Part shown: one piece after another, positions 1 to 8,144 of the stretch
How positions within the stretch are numbered: the stretch's first letter is position 1
How the letters are laid out: the number at the start of each line of letters is the position of its first letter
Source of the DNA: an uncultured Blautia sp.
GTDB taxonomy: Bacteria > Bacillota > Clostridia > Lachnospirales > Lachnospiraceae
Assembly (NCBI GenBank): GCA_900765525.1
Contig: CAAFRY010000102.1
Location: 1-22,508, forward strand
Length of the DNA stretch: 22,508 bases
Direction: 5' to 3'
Position numbers and translations under genes: made by a program
Notes under the pieces: model-generated
Databases searched by the model: none
What the model saw: the letters and a program-made list of their open reading frames with translations, nothing else
What the model was told of the DNA's origin: nothing

Positions 1-169
1 AGCGTCTGACAACCGGATAAAGATACCTCAAGCGGTCTCCAATAAATAATCTCTAAATTACCAAAAGTATCGACTGAACCGATAGAGTCACAGCTATTTT
101 CTGCCATCCACTACTTGATAGAAGAGGTAAAAAATTCAAAATTTTTTTGGGAAAGTGTTGACAGAATGA
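1..169. other. Left-edge AT-rich sequence, no gene recognised
   Basis: No convincing gene is seen. All three forward frames carry stops near the left end. One reverse frame is open from an ATG at about 113 to the window edge, about 37 codons, which is too short to mean much, and I do not recognise its product. The sequence is clearly more AT-rich than the genes to its right and includes a T7 run near 142-148. It abuts the broken Walker A of the ABC ATPase at about 170, so it is either foreign DNA joined by a rearrangement or an assembly/contig-edge artefact. Confidence 0.4.
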
Positions 170-184
170 GGAAAAACCACTCTT

Positions 185-826
185 TTGAATCTTGTTTTAG
201 GTCTTACTCCCGCAGACAGCGGACAGATACTTTTTGACGGCAAAGACATCACCAGGATGCCTATGGAAGAGAGAGGATTTAATATTGTATTTCAGGATTA
301 TGCTTTATTTCCAAACCTGAATGTATATAAAAATATCACCTATGGACTGAAAAATAAGCCTGATATTTCTACCAAAGAGGAGGTAGAAGAATTTATCCGG
401 CTGCTGGGTCTCAAAGAGCATTTGGATAAAAAAATCGAGCAGCTTTCCGGTGGTCAGAAGCAGAGAGTTGCCCTGGCCAGAACCATGGTGATGAAACCGA
501 AAATCCTTCTTTTAGACGAGCCTTTAAGCGCTCTGGACGGAGTTATCAAAGAGTCTATCAAGGAGAAAATCAAGGAGATTGCAAGAGATTTTCACTTGAC
601 GACTATCATTGTAACTCACGACCCGGAAGAGGCTCTTACGCTGTCAGATAAAGTTCTGATTGTAAACAAGGGACATATCTCTCAGTACGGTGCGCCGGAG
701 GAAATCATCACGGCGCCGGAAAACAATTTCGTGAAGGAATTCATCCTGAATCAGCTTGAAATCAAGAAAAATAATATCTTTGCTCTTTTTCATCAGGACT
801 TTATGAGAAAGCCCCAGGCGGTGTAA
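185..826 (+). CDS. 5'-truncated ABC transporter ATP-binding protein, probable AEP uptake
   Basis: This is the nucleotide-binding subunit of an ABC importer of the Fe3+/spermidine/phosphonate type. Visible motifs are a Q-loop (VFQDYALFPN), the signature LSGGQKQRVALAR, Walker B (ILLLDEPLSALD) and the H-loop (IIVTHDPEEA). Homology begins at 170, where the frame reads GKTTLLNLVLGL, the second half of Walker A. The codon just before it (167-169) is TGA, and nothing upstream resembles the missing 35-40 N-terminal residues. The TTG at 185 is only the first possible start codon. The protein as seen lacks the Walker A glycine-rich start and should not bind ATP normally. It lies 4 bases before the permease gene, so it belongs to the phosphonate operon. 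The family call is firm; AEP as substrate is inferred from context. Confidence 0.8.
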   Translation: MNLVLGLTPADSGQILFDGKDITRMPMEERGFNIVFQDYALFPNLNVYKNITYGLKNKPDISTKEEVEEFIRLLGLKEHLDKKIEQLSGGQKQRVALARTMVMKPKILLLDEPLSALDGVIKESIKEKIKEIARDFHLTTIIVTHDPEEALTLSDKVLIVNKGHISQYGAPEEIITAPENNFVKEFILNQLEIKKNNIFALFHQDFMRKPQAV

Positions 827-830
827 GGCT

Positions 831-2459
831 ATGATAAGAAAAGAGAGAGAAATTAAAATTATATATATGGTAGTTCTGGCAGTTTTTGCCGTATTCCTGG
901 CTGTTCCCATTATAAGGCTCCTGGGTGAGTCTTTTGTGGGAAAGGCAGGAGCAGGATTAGCCAATTACATGGAGGTCTTAACGGAAAAAGGCTTTCTGCA
1001 GGCTTTGGGAAACAGTGTGACCGTATCCCTGTGCAGTGCGCTGATGGCCACAGTGCAGGCTTTTTTTATGGCGTATAGTATACAGTATACAAATCTTCCT
1101 AAAAATTATAAGAGTCTTATCAAAATCCTGGCTCTGCTTCCTATGCTGCTTCCTACCATTACCTATGGTTTTGCCATTATCTATTCCTTTGGAAAGCAAG
1201 GACTTATAACCAAGGCTTTCGGAAGACAGCTTTTTGATATATATGGATTTAACGGGCTTTTGCTGGGCTATGTTATCTATACTCTGCCTATTTCCTTTAT
1301 GCTGATTTTAAATACCATGGGCTTTATTGACAAGAAGTTTATGGTAGTGTCCAGAGTCATGGGAGACAAGCCCTGGCAGACCTTTTGGCAGACTATTATC
1401 CGGCCTCTTTTAGGCACTCTGGCTGCCTCTATGGTACAGTGCTTTTTCCTTTGCTTTACAGATTACGGAATTCCTGCCTCTGTAGGAGGAGAATATGAGG
1501 TGGTAGCTACGGTGCTGTACAACGAAATGTTAGGAAGCATCCCTAACTTTAACCGGGGCGCTGTAGTGGCCATGATGATGCTGATACCTTCTGTGGTAAG
1601 CATTGCTTTGCTGAAATACCTGGAGAAATACAATGTGCGCTACAGTAAAATTTCAGAAATTGAGCTGAAGAAAAATACCGGAAGAGACGTAGTTTTCGGG
1701 GCAGGCTCCGCCTTGATTCTCCTCTCTGTGCTGGCGGTTTTTGCCGTGATTTTCCTGGTACCTCTGGTACAGGAATGGCCTTATCAGGTAAGCTTCACCC
1801 TGGAACATGTACAGGCGGTGCTGCGGGATAATAGTCTGGTAGGCGTATATAAAAATTCCATTTTTACTGCAGTCTGTACAGCTCTTCTGGGACTGCTCAT
1901 TACCTATGGCGCAGCCCTGGCTACAGCCAGAAGCGGCCTTAACGGGAAGCTGAAAGGTGTCATTGATGCCATAGCTTTAGTGACAAATACCATTCCGGGA
2001 ATGGTTATCGGAATTGCCTTTATGTTTATCTTTTCCGGTACCTCCCTGCAGAATACTTTTCTTCTGATTATCCTGTGTAATGTGGTGCATTTTTTCTCCA
2101 CCCCTTACCTGATGATGCGGAACTCTCTGTCCAAGCTGAACAGCTCCTGGGAGACTACGGCTTCTCTTATGGGAGACACCTGGATAAAGACCATTGTGCG
2201 GATTGTCACCCCTAATATGACGTCCACCATACTGGAAGTATTCAGCTATTATTTTGTCAATGCAATGGTAACCGTAAGCGCAGTTATTTTCATTGCAGGA
2301 GCCAGGACCATGGTGATAACAACAAAGATTAAAGAGCTTCAGTATTATACCAAATTTAATGAGGTGTTTGTGCTGTCGCTGCTTATCCTGGGAACCAATC
2401 TTATGGTAAAAGGACTTCTGGGATATGTGATAAAGAGAAAAGAGAGAAAGGAAAAATAA
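831..2459 (+). CDS. ABC transporter permease, two fused membrane domains, probable AEP importer
   Basis: The 542-residue membrane protein contains two copies of the binding-protein-dependent transport inner-membrane domain, as in FbpB/PhnU-type permeases. Hydrophobic segments fill roughly residues 10-275 and 290-535. Each half has an EAA-like cytoplasmic loop that docks the ATPase: one around residue 173 (SRVMGDKPWQTFWQ) and one around residue 443 (ASLMGDTWIKTIVR). It would form the whole translocation channel, so no second permease gene is needed. It starts 4 bases after the ATPase stop and ends 2 bases before the binding-protein gene, showing a tight operon. The C-terminus is basic (KRKERKEK), consistent with a cytoplasmic tail. 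Phosphonate specificity is inferred from the adjacent phnW and phnX. Confidence 0.87.
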   Translation: MIRKEREIKIIYMVVLAVFAVFLAVPIIRLLGESFVGKAGAGLANYMEVLTEKGFLQALGNSVTVSLCSALMATVQAFFMAYSIQYTNLPKNYKSLIKILALLPMLLPTITYGFAIIYSFGKQGLITKAFGRQLFDIYGFNGLLLGYVIYTLPISFMLILNTMGFIDKKFMVVSRVMGDKPWQTFWQTIIRPLLGTLAASMVQCFFLCFTDYGIPASVGGEYEVVATVLYNEMLGSIPNFNRGAVVAMMMLIPSVVSIALLKYLEKYNVRYSKISEIELKKNTGRDVVFGAGSALILLSVLAVFAVIFLVPLVQEWPYQVSFTLEHVQAVLRDNSLVGVYKNSIFTAVCTALLGLLITYGAALATARSGLNGKLKGVIDAIALVTNTIPGMVIGIAFMFIFSGTSLQNTFLLIILCNVVHFFSTPYLMMRNSLSKLNSSWETTASLMGDTWIKTIVRIVTPNMTSTILEVFSYYFVNAMVTVSAVIFIAGARTMVITTKIKELQYYTKFNEVFVLSLLILGTNLMVKGLLGYVIKRKERKEK

Positions 2460-2461
2460 AA

Positions 2462-3472
2462 ATGAAAGCAAAAAAAGTATCTGTGATTTTACTGGCGGCA
2501 GCCCTTTTAGGCGCCAGCCTTTCCATGAGCGGCTGCGGAACTTCCGAGGCACAGGCCGGCTCTAAGGATGAGCAGGTGGTCATTTATTCCAATGCAGACG
2601 ATGAGGCAGTGGAAGCTATGAAGAAAACATTGGATGAAAACGGCTATGAGGGGAAATATCTGTTCCAGACCTTCGGAACCTCTGAGCTGGGAGGAAAGGT
2701 TATGGCAGAGGGAACCAATATAGAAGCGGATTTACTGACCTTAAGCACCTTTTACATAGACGCTGCCCAGGAGGAACAGAGTATGTTCCAGACACTGGAT
2801 TTTGATTACACCTTACTGAACAGCCAGGACCAGAAAGATTACTGTGCCCCTATTACTTCCCAGGAAGGAACCATTATTGTAAATACCCAGGTTATGGAAG
2901 AAAATAATCTGGATATGCCGGATTCCTTGAAGGATTTGACAGAGCCGGAGTACAAGGATTTGGTGTCTGTTACAGACATTAAAAGTTCATCCACCGCATG
3001 GCTGCTGATTCAGGCTTTAGTGAGCCAGTATGGAGAAGACGGAGCCAAGGAGGTGCTTTCCGGTATCTATGAAAATGCAGGCCCTCACATTGAATCCTCC
3101 GGTTCCGCTCCTCTGAAAAAGGTACGGGCAGGAGAAGTAGCCGTAGGATTCGGACTTCGGCAGCAGGCGGTTGCAGACAAGGCGGAGGGTCTTCCGGTGG
3201 ACTTTGTGGACCCTACAGAAGGTAATTTTTCACTGACAGAATCTGTGGCAGTAGTGGACAAAGGAGAAGATACCAATCCGCTGGCTCAGGAAATGGCAGA
3301 ATGTATCATCACCAAGGGCAGAAGCGAATTGCAGAAATATTATCCCAATGCAGTATATGAAGGGGAAACCACAGATGAAGCCAATAGTTCAGCCTATCCT
3401 AAGGTGTTCCCGGAACCTCTGACTTTGGATTTACTGGAACAGCATCAGGAACTGTCCGAAAGCTGTAAATAA
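2462..3472 (+). CDS. ABC transporter substrate-binding lipoprotein, probable 2-aminoethylphosphonate-binding
   Basis: The 336-residue extracellular solute-binding protein has a lipoprotein signal: basic start MKAKK, hydrophobic core, and lipobox SMSGC with the acylated cysteine at about residue 25. The mature part starts as a type 2 periplasmic-binding fold (QVVIYSNADDEAVEAMKKTL), as in iron and AEP binding proteins of the FbpA/PhnS group. It would capture AEP outside the membrane and deliver it to the fused permease. It follows the permease by 2 bases and precedes phnW by 159 bases that hold two hairpins, which could set a different mRNA level for the transporter and the catabolic genes. AEP binding is inferred from the neighbours. 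Confidence 0.83.
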   Translation: MKAKKVSVILLAAALLGASLSMSGCGTSEAQAGSKDEQVVIYSNADDEAVEAMKKTLDENGYEGKYLFQTFGTSELGGKVMAEGTNIEADLLTLSTFYIDAAQEEQSMFQTLDFDYTLLNSQDQKDYCAPITSQEGTIIVNTQVMEENNLDMPDSLKDLTEPEYKDLVSVTDIKSSSTAWLLIQALVSQYGEDGAKEVLSGIYENAGPHIESSGSAPLKKVRAGEVAVGFGLRQQAVADKAEGLPVDFVDPTEGNFSLTESVAVVDKGEDTNPLAQEMAECIITKGRSELQKYYPNAVYEGETTDEANSSAYPKVFPEPLTLDLLEQHQELSESCK

Positions 3473-3502
3473 AAAAAATTTAATCAGATATAGAGAAAAA
3501 CA

Positions 3503-3538
3503 GGAGCTGTTGCGTTATGCAAATAATGTGGCAGCTCC
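3503..3538. repeat. Intergenic inverted repeat, GGAGCTGTTGC family, copy 1
   Basis: An imperfect hairpin has outer arms GGAGCTG and CAGCTCC, with a partly paired inner stem containing G-U pairs. No T-run follows on the + strand, so it is not a classical terminator. The same arm sequence recurs at 12941-12991, so it looks like a dispersed hairpin element. It stands directly before a second, unrelated hairpin. Confidence 0.6.
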
Positions 3539-3561
3539 GGCTATAAAGATAAAAAGAAAGG

Positions 3562-3611
3562 ATACCTTCAGTGTACAAAGGGTTAATTCCACCCTTGTAC
3601 ACTGAAGGTAA
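3562..3611. repeat. Near-perfect inverted repeat between binding-protein gene and phnW
   Basis: Arms of 20-21 bases (TACCTTCAGTGTACAAAGGG and CCCTTGTACACTGAAGGTA) flank a short loop, with a single unpaired T in the left arm. The right arm ends just before the phnW ribosome binding site (AAAGGAG). No U-run follows. Related hairpins with the core AGTGTAYAA occur at 12219-12265 and 21482-21528, so this is a repeat family. Possible roles are mRNA stabilisation, attenuation or a small non-autonomous mobile repeat. Confidence 0.7.
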
Positions 3612-3631
3612 GCAAAGGAGATTAAAAAGAA

Positions 3632-4723
3632 ATGCAGAAGTATAAATTATTGACCCCAGGTCCTCTTACCACTACAGAAACCGTAAAAAAGGAAATGCTT
3701 TTTGACCACTGTACCTGGGATGATGATTATAAAAAAATTACCCTGTCTATCCGGGAAAAGCTTTTAGAGCTGGCCCACGTCAGTGAGCCGGAATACACGG
3801 TGGTACTGATGCAGGGCAGCGGAACTTTTGGAGTTGAGGCAGTCCTTACCAGTGTACTGGGAGAGGGAGAAACCCTGTTGATTGCAGCCAATGGAGCTTA
3901 TGGAGAGAGAATGGGAGACATTGCAGCTCACGGAAAAATACCATATCTGATGTACAGGGAAGAGTATGATAAGGTTCCCTCTGCCGAGAGAATCCAGGCT
4001 ATATTGGAAGCGCATCCGGAAATCACCCATGTGTCCATGGTACACAGCGAAACTACCTCTGGAATTCTCAATGACATTGCCTCTGTAGCCAAGGTGGTAA
4101 AGACAGCGGGAAGAACTTTTATCGTGGACGCTATGTCCAGTTTTGGGGGCGTGGATATTCCGGTTGGAGAATTAGGCATTGATTTTATTATCAGCAGCGC
4201 CAATAAATGTATCCAGGGTGTTCCAGGTTTTTCCTTTATTATCTGCAGAAGAGATAAACTGATAGAGAGCAAAGGAAAAGCCAGAAGCCTGTCCCTGGAT
4301 TTATATGACCAGTGGGAGACCATGAACAAGGACGGAAAATGGAGATTTACTTCTCCCACCCATGTGGTTTTGGCTTTTGCACAGGCCCTAAAAGAGATGG
4401 AAGAAGAGGGGGGAATTCCTGCCAGAGCAAAACGATACAGGGAAAATAATAGGCTGCTCATTGAAAAAATGGAGGCCATGGGAATTCGTCCTTATATTGG
4501 AGAAGAATATCAGGGGCCTATTATTACCACCTTTTTCTATCCGGAACATCATCAGTTTTCTTTCCAGAATATGTATCAGTATATTAAAGACCGTGGATAT
4601 GCCATTTATCCGGGAAAAGTGACAGATGCAGATACCTTCCGCATCGGAAATATCGGAGAGATTTACCGGGAAGATATAGAGAAGCTTTGTCAAATCATGA
4701 AAGAATTTTTGGAGGAGAATTAA
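3632..4723 (+). CDS. phnW: 2-aminoethylphosphonate--pyruvate transaminase
   Basis: This PLP enzyme transfers the amino group of 2-aminoethylphosphonate to pyruvate, giving phosphonoacetaldehyde and alanine in the cytosol. The 363-residue length is normal for PhnW. The N-terminus YKLLTPGPLTTTETVK and the ORF-wide fold type I pattern fit the family. The PLP-binding lysine is K192 in SSANKCIQGVPGF, and the PLP-ring aspartate is in FIVDAMSSFGG (about residues 163-173). The start is supported by AGGAG about 10 bases upstream. It is followed by phnX after 3 bases, so the pair is co-translated. No regulator lies next to it. Confidence 0.95.
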   Translation: MQKYKLLTPGPLTTTETVKKEMLFDHCTWDDDYKKITLSIREKLLELAHVSEPEYTVVLMQGSGTFGVEAVLTSVLGEGETLLIAANGAYGERMGDIAAHGKIPYLMYREEYDKVPSAERIQAILEAHPEITHVSMVHSETTSGILNDIASVAKVVKTAGRTFIVDAMSSFGGVDIPVGELGIDFIISSANKCIQGVPGFSFIICRRDKLIESKGKARSLSLDLYDQWETMNKDGKWRFTSPTHVVLAFAQALKEMEEEGGIPARAKRYRENNRLLIEKMEAMGIRPYIGEEYQGPIITTFFYPEHHQFSFQNMYQYIKDRGYAIYPGKVTDADTFRIGNIGEIYREDIEKLCQIMKEFLEEN

Positions 4724-4726
4724 GAA

Positions 4727-5497
4727 ATGAAATACGACGGAATTATTTTTGACTGGGCCGGAACCACCGTGGATTATGGATGCTTTGCACCGGTAAAGGC
4801 CTTTATAGAAGCCTTTGAGCACTATGGGATTACTCCTACTTTGGAGGAGGTAAGAAAACCTATGGGAATGTTGAAGATTGACCATGTAAGGACCATGCTT
4901 TCCATGGAGAGGATTTCCAAAGCCTGGGAGGAAAAGCAGGGAAGAAAGTGGACGGAAGAAGACGTAAAAGCAGTGTATCAGCTTAGTGAAAGCCGTATCT
5001 TAAAGATTGTAAAAGACTATGCCCAGCCAAAGCCTTATGTGGTGGAGACTGTGGAGCAGCTTCGCAATCTGGGACTGAAAATCGGTTCCACTACCGGCTA
5101 CACCGATGAGATGATGCACCTGGTAGCGCCTAAAGCTGCAGAGCTTGGCTATGCCCCGGACTGCTGGTTCAGCCCGGATTCCACGGGACAAAAAGGCAGA
5201 CCTTACCCCTATATGATTTTCAGAAACATGGAAAAACTGGGACTGACAGATGTGTCCAGGGTACTGAAAGTAGGAGACACAGTGGCAGACATTCGGGAAG
5301 GAAAAAACGGGGGAATGACCAGTGTGGGAATCCTGGAGGGAAGCTCTGTCATGGGCCTGACCCAGGAGGAATATGAGGCTCTGGATTCCAAAGAAAAAGA
5401 AGCTGCAAATGAGAAGGCGAGACAGATATATTTTGAAGCGGGAGCTGATTATGTAGTAAAGGACATCCGGGGAATCCTGGATTTGGTGAAAGAATAG
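4727..5497 (+). CDS. phnX: Phosphonoacetaldehyde hydrolase (phosphonatase)
   Basis: This HAD-superfamily enzyme splits the carbon-phosphorus bond of phosphonoacetaldehyde to acetaldehyde and phosphate, completing AEP breakdown. The nucleophile is D9 in FDWAGTTVDYG, and the Schiff-base lysine is K50 in KPMGMLKIDH. Both are shifted by three from D12 and K53 of the well-studied Bacillus cereus enzyme, matching its architecture. HAD motif II is the threonine region GSTTGYTDEMM, and motif III/IV is VLKVGDTVADIREG. The length of 256 residues is usual. It follows phnW by 3 bases and uses a GGAGG inside the phnW end. No strong terminator is seen directly after it. Confidence 0.95.
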   Translation: MKYDGIIFDWAGTTVDYGCFAPVKAFIEAFEHYGITPTLEEVRKPMGMLKIDHVRTMLSMERISKAWEEKQGRKWTEEDVKAVYQLSESRILKIVKDYAQPKPYVVETVEQLRNLGLKIGSTTGYTDEMMHLVAPKAAELGYAPDCWFSPDSTGQKGRPYPYMIFRNMEKLGLTDVSRVLKVGDTVADIREGKNGGMTSVGILEGSSVMGLTQEEYEALDSKEKEAANEKARQIYFEAGADYVVKDIRGILDLVKE

Positions 5498-5575
5498 AGC
5501 CGAAATTTGTAAGGTATACAGCTTTATAAAATACCGGAGCAGGCAAAAAAGTACGAAAAGAGGAAAAGATTATCC

Positions 5576-5605
5576 TTGCGGTTTTCCCTGAAAATCCGAT
5601 ACAAT
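5576..5605 (+). promoter_or_regulatory. Candidate SigA promoter for the GH3 gene
   Basis: TTGCGG (5576-5581) and TACAAT (5600-5605) are separated by 18 bases and lie about 55 bases before the start codon. The spacing and the good -10 are seen in the sequence; activity is inferred. Confidence 0.45.
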
Positions 5606-5659
5606 AAGAGAGGCCATATGGCTGAATTCTTATGAAATTAACTTACAGGAGGTTATTGT

Positions 5660-7906
5660 ATGGATAAAAAAATAGAGAAAGCCAGCCAGCGAATCCGGTA
5701 CTATGAGAACCCGCAGGGTCCGGTTATCGGAGTATGCGGCGGCAAGGTATTGGAACAGGACGGACTGTATTTCCGGGATATAAACGGAGACGGAAAGATG
5801 GCTGATTATAAGGACTGGAGAAAGCCGGCCCAGGAAAGAGCCCAGGCTCTGGCCCGGGAGTTAAGCCCTCAGGAGAAAATAGGCCTTCTGTTTTTGAGCT
5901 CCTGGAAAACAGGAATGGAGCAGGAGGATAAAGCGTTTGTGGACCCTACAGGGCTTTTAGATGAAAAGCCGGTGGAGAAAGGTTCTTCTATCTTTGCTCC
6001 GGTATCCACCGTAGGGACAACAGAAACTATCCGGGATTGGAAGGTGCGGAATTTCATTCTCCGCAGCAACCCTAAACCGGATGAACTGGCAGACTGGATA
6101 AACCAGATGAACAGCCTGGCAGAAGAGGGAGAGCATTTCATTCCGGTTATGGTTGTCTCCAATTCCAGAAACGAAAACGGAGAAGTTGTATTTGGTATGA
6201 ACGATGCTTCCGGTGTATTTGCTTCCTGGCCCGGAACCATGGGAATTGCAGCGGCAGTTAAGGGAGACGGCCTTCATTTAATAGATGATTTTGCAGACTG
6301 CATCCGCAGAGAATGGGATGCAGTGGGTATGAAAAAAGGCTACATGTATATGGCAGACTGTGCCACAGACCCCCGCTGGCAGAGAACCTACGGAACTTTT
6401 GGGGAAGACGGCCAGCTGATTACTGAGATTTTCCGCCGGCTGATTCCAGGCATCCAGGGAAGCCAGCAGGGACTTACCCCGGAGGGCGTGGCTGTGACCG
6501 TGAAACATTTTCCGGGAGGAAGCGCCAGAGAGAATGGCTTTGACCCTCATTACCGTCAGGGACAGTGGAATGTATACCAGACAGAGAACAGCTTGGAAAC
6601 TTACCATATTCCGCCTTTTAAAGCGGCTATCGAGAAAAATGCGTCTTCCATTATGCCTTATTACGCAAAACCATCCAGGGAAAAGAGCGGCAGCCAGTAT
6701 GATTTAAAGGGTGAGCCTATTCAGTGGATTCCCGTAGGCTTTGCTTTTAATAAATTTTTCATCGATACCATGCTGAGAGAGCAGATGGGATTCCAGGGCT
6801 ACATCAATAGTGATTCCGGTATTGTGCAGAATATGGCCTGGGGCGTGGAAGAACTGGAGGTTTGCGAGAGAGTAGCTTTGGCTGTGAATACAGGTGTGGA
6901 TATTATCAGTGGCTCTTATGATTTAGAAGCGGCCAAAGAGGCCTATAGAAGAGGAAAAGAAGGATACTATACTACCCAGGGACATAAGGTGCCGGAAGGC
7001 TATAAACTGGAGAATATTATCCTTGACGACGAGGCGCTTACCAGAGCGGCAGCCCGGACTTTAAGAGAGAGATTTGAGCTGGGACTTTTTGAAAATCCTT
7101 ACAGAAATCCCGAGAAGGCTGTGGAGATTGTGGGAAATAAAAAGGACTGGGAAAATGCGGCAGATGTTCATAGAAAATCAGTGGTGCTGCTGAAAAATCA
7201 AGATACCCTGCCCCTGACAGAAGAAAAAGTAAAAGGGAAAAAGGTTTATGCCCGTTGCTTCCATAAGACAGAGGAAAAGGGAAAAGAAGCCACCTGTGAG
7301 CTGAAGGCTATGCTGGAGAAAGAGAACATTTCTCTTACGGAAAAGCCGGAAGAGGCAGATTATGCGCTACTGTTTGTAACCCCCAGTTCAGGGGAGTATT
7401 TTAATGCCACTGCAGGTTATCTGGAACTGGAAATCTGCCAGGGAAAAGAAGTGTGCAACGTGGATGAAGAGGGAAGACCATCCAAAGAAACCCACGAAGA
7501 AACAACCCTGGCCGGAGCTTTGGAAATCCCGGCTATTGCGGAAGCGGTACACAAAAACGGAGGAAAAGTCATTGCCAATATTAACTTTACCCTGGCCTGG
7601 GAAGTGGGAGGCGTAGAGCCTTATACAGACGCTTTGTTAGCCGGATTTGATACTTATCCCTGGGCTACATTGGAAGTGATTTTAGGAAAATTCTCACCGG
7701 TTGGAAAAATGCCGATTACCCTTCCCAGAAACGACAGCGTTCTGGCGGTGGATGAAAATGGTGTGTGCATTTCTCCCAATGACGTGCCTGGCTATGACAA
7801 AGATAAATATATGCCGGACAGCATGAAGGATGAAAACGGAAAGGCTTATGCTTACAGGGATAAAGCCGGTAATTATTACGAATTGGATTTTGGGTTAAAA
7901 TATTAA
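5660..7906 (+). CDS. Glycoside hydrolase family 3 protein, cytosolic
   Basis: This 748-residue retaining glycosidase would remove terminal sugars from oligosaccharides or glycosides. Residues about 35-50 (DINGDGKMADYKDWR) form the EF-hand-like start often seen in this GH3 branch. The TIM-barrel domain carries VKHFPGGS (K282, H283) and the nucleophile D385 in GFQGYINSDSG; the usual SDW is SDS here. The second alpha/beta-sandwich domain begins near residue 500 (ADVHRKSVVLLKNQDTLPL) and ends with VGKMPITLPR. There is no signal peptide, so it acts on imported substrate. The start follows a strong AGGAGG. It has its own promoter and a terminator at 7944, so it is a single-gene unit. Specificity (glucoside, xyloside or other) cannot be read, and no acid/base residue is assigned. 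Confidence 0.88.
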   Translation: MDKKIEKASQRIRYYENPQGPVIGVCGGKVLEQDGLYFRDINGDGKMADYKDWRKPAQERAQALARELSPQEKIGLLFLSSWKTGMEQEDKAFVDPTGLLDEKPVEKGSSIFAPVSTVGTTETIRDWKVRNFILRSNPKPDELADWINQMNSLAEEGEHFIPVMVVSNSRNENGEVVFGMNDASGVFASWPGTMGIAAAVKGDGLHLIDDFADCIRREWDAVGMKKGYMYMADCATDPRWQRTYGTFGEDGQLITEIFRRLIPGIQGSQQGLTPEGVAVTVKHFPGGSARENGFDPHYRQGQWNVYQTENSLETYHIPPFKAAIEKNASSIMPYYAKPSREKSGSQYDLKGEPIQWIPVGFAFNKFFIDTMLREQMGFQGYINSDSGIVQNMAWGVEELEVCERVALAVNTGVDIISGSYDLEAAKEAYRRGKEGYYTTQGHKVPEGYKLENIILDDEALTRAAARTLRERFELGLFENPYRNPEKAVEIVGNKKDWENAADVHRKSVVLLKNQDTLPLTEEKVKGKKVYARCFHKTEEKGKEATCELKAMLEKENISLTEKPEEADYALLFVTPSSGEYFNATAGYLELEICQGKEVCNVDEEGRPSKETHEETTLAGALEIPAIAEAVHKNGGKVIANINFTLAWEVGGVEPYTDALLAGFDTYPWATLEVILGKFSPVGKMPITLPRNDSVLAVDENGVCISPNDVPGYDKDKYMPDSMKDENGKAYAYRDKAGNYYELDFGLKY

Positions 7907-7943
7907 AAAAATACCAGAATAACATATTCCTGCATATTTAAAT

Positions 7944-7992
7944 TCCCGGAGGGAAAAGGTAAAAAAAGGCCTTTTCTGCCGGGAGTTTTGTT
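7944..7992 (+). terminator. Rho-independent terminator after the GH3 gene
   Basis: A long hairpin has outer arms TCCCGG and CCGGGA and inner AAAAGG/CCTTTT pairing around a short A-rich loop. It is followed by GTTTTGTTG and starts about 38 bases after the GH3 stop. Confidence 0.75.
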
Positions 7993-8079
7993 GTGAAAGT
8001 TAGGAGAATCACGCTTTGTCGGCTTCGGGGTAGCCAAGAGAAGAATTTTTGTGAAAAGTGACGAATCTGTAGAAGGGGA

Positions 8080-8108
8080 TTGAACTTCTCTATATATTGT
8101 GCTAACAT
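8080..8108 (+). promoter_or_regulatory. Candidate SigA promoter of nrdJ
   Basis: TTGAAC (8080-8085) and TAACAT (8103-8108) have a 17-base spacer, placing the transcription start near 8115, about 30 bases before the ATG. The spacer contains the first NrdR-like box. The element matches are moderate; the spacing is ideal. Confidence 0.5.
8087..8102 (+). promoter_or_regulatory. NrdR box 1, between -35 and -10
   Basis: TCTCTATATATTGTGC agrees at 13 of 16 positions with the NrdR box consensus acaCwAtATaTwGtgt as I know it. It fills the spacer of the nrdJ promoter, where a bound repressor would block RNA polymerase. Confidence 0.7.
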
Positions 8109-8117
8109 TATCGCTGT

Positions 8118-8133
8118 CGACAAAATATTGTGG
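8118..8133 (+). promoter_or_regulatory. NrdR box 2, at the start of the nrdJ transcript
   Basis: CGACAAAATATTGTGG agrees at 12 of 16 positions with the NrdR consensus. It starts 31 bases after box 1, about three helical turns, the spacing expected for paired NrdR boxes. Its 3' end overlaps the ribosome binding site TGGAGG. Confidence 0.68.
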
Positions 8134-8144
8134 AGGTTTAAGGA

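Noticed and set aside
1..113. Start of a minus-strand gene running off the left edge
   Set aside because: About 37 open codons are expected by chance fairly often, there is no good ribosome binding site, and the product is not recognised.
1977..2552. 191-residue minus-strand frame over the permease
   Set aside because: It is antisense to a recognised membrane protein and its composition is that of a shadow.
5498..5560. Terminator after phnX from GGTAT...ATACC
   Set aside because: The stem is only five bases and no T-run follows, so it is too weak to call.
7907..8144. Cobalamin riboswitch upstream of nrdJ
   Set aside because: A B12-box and the usual length of about 200 structured bases were looked for. 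The region is mostly the GH3 terminator, the promoter and NrdR-like boxes, with no recognisable B12-box.
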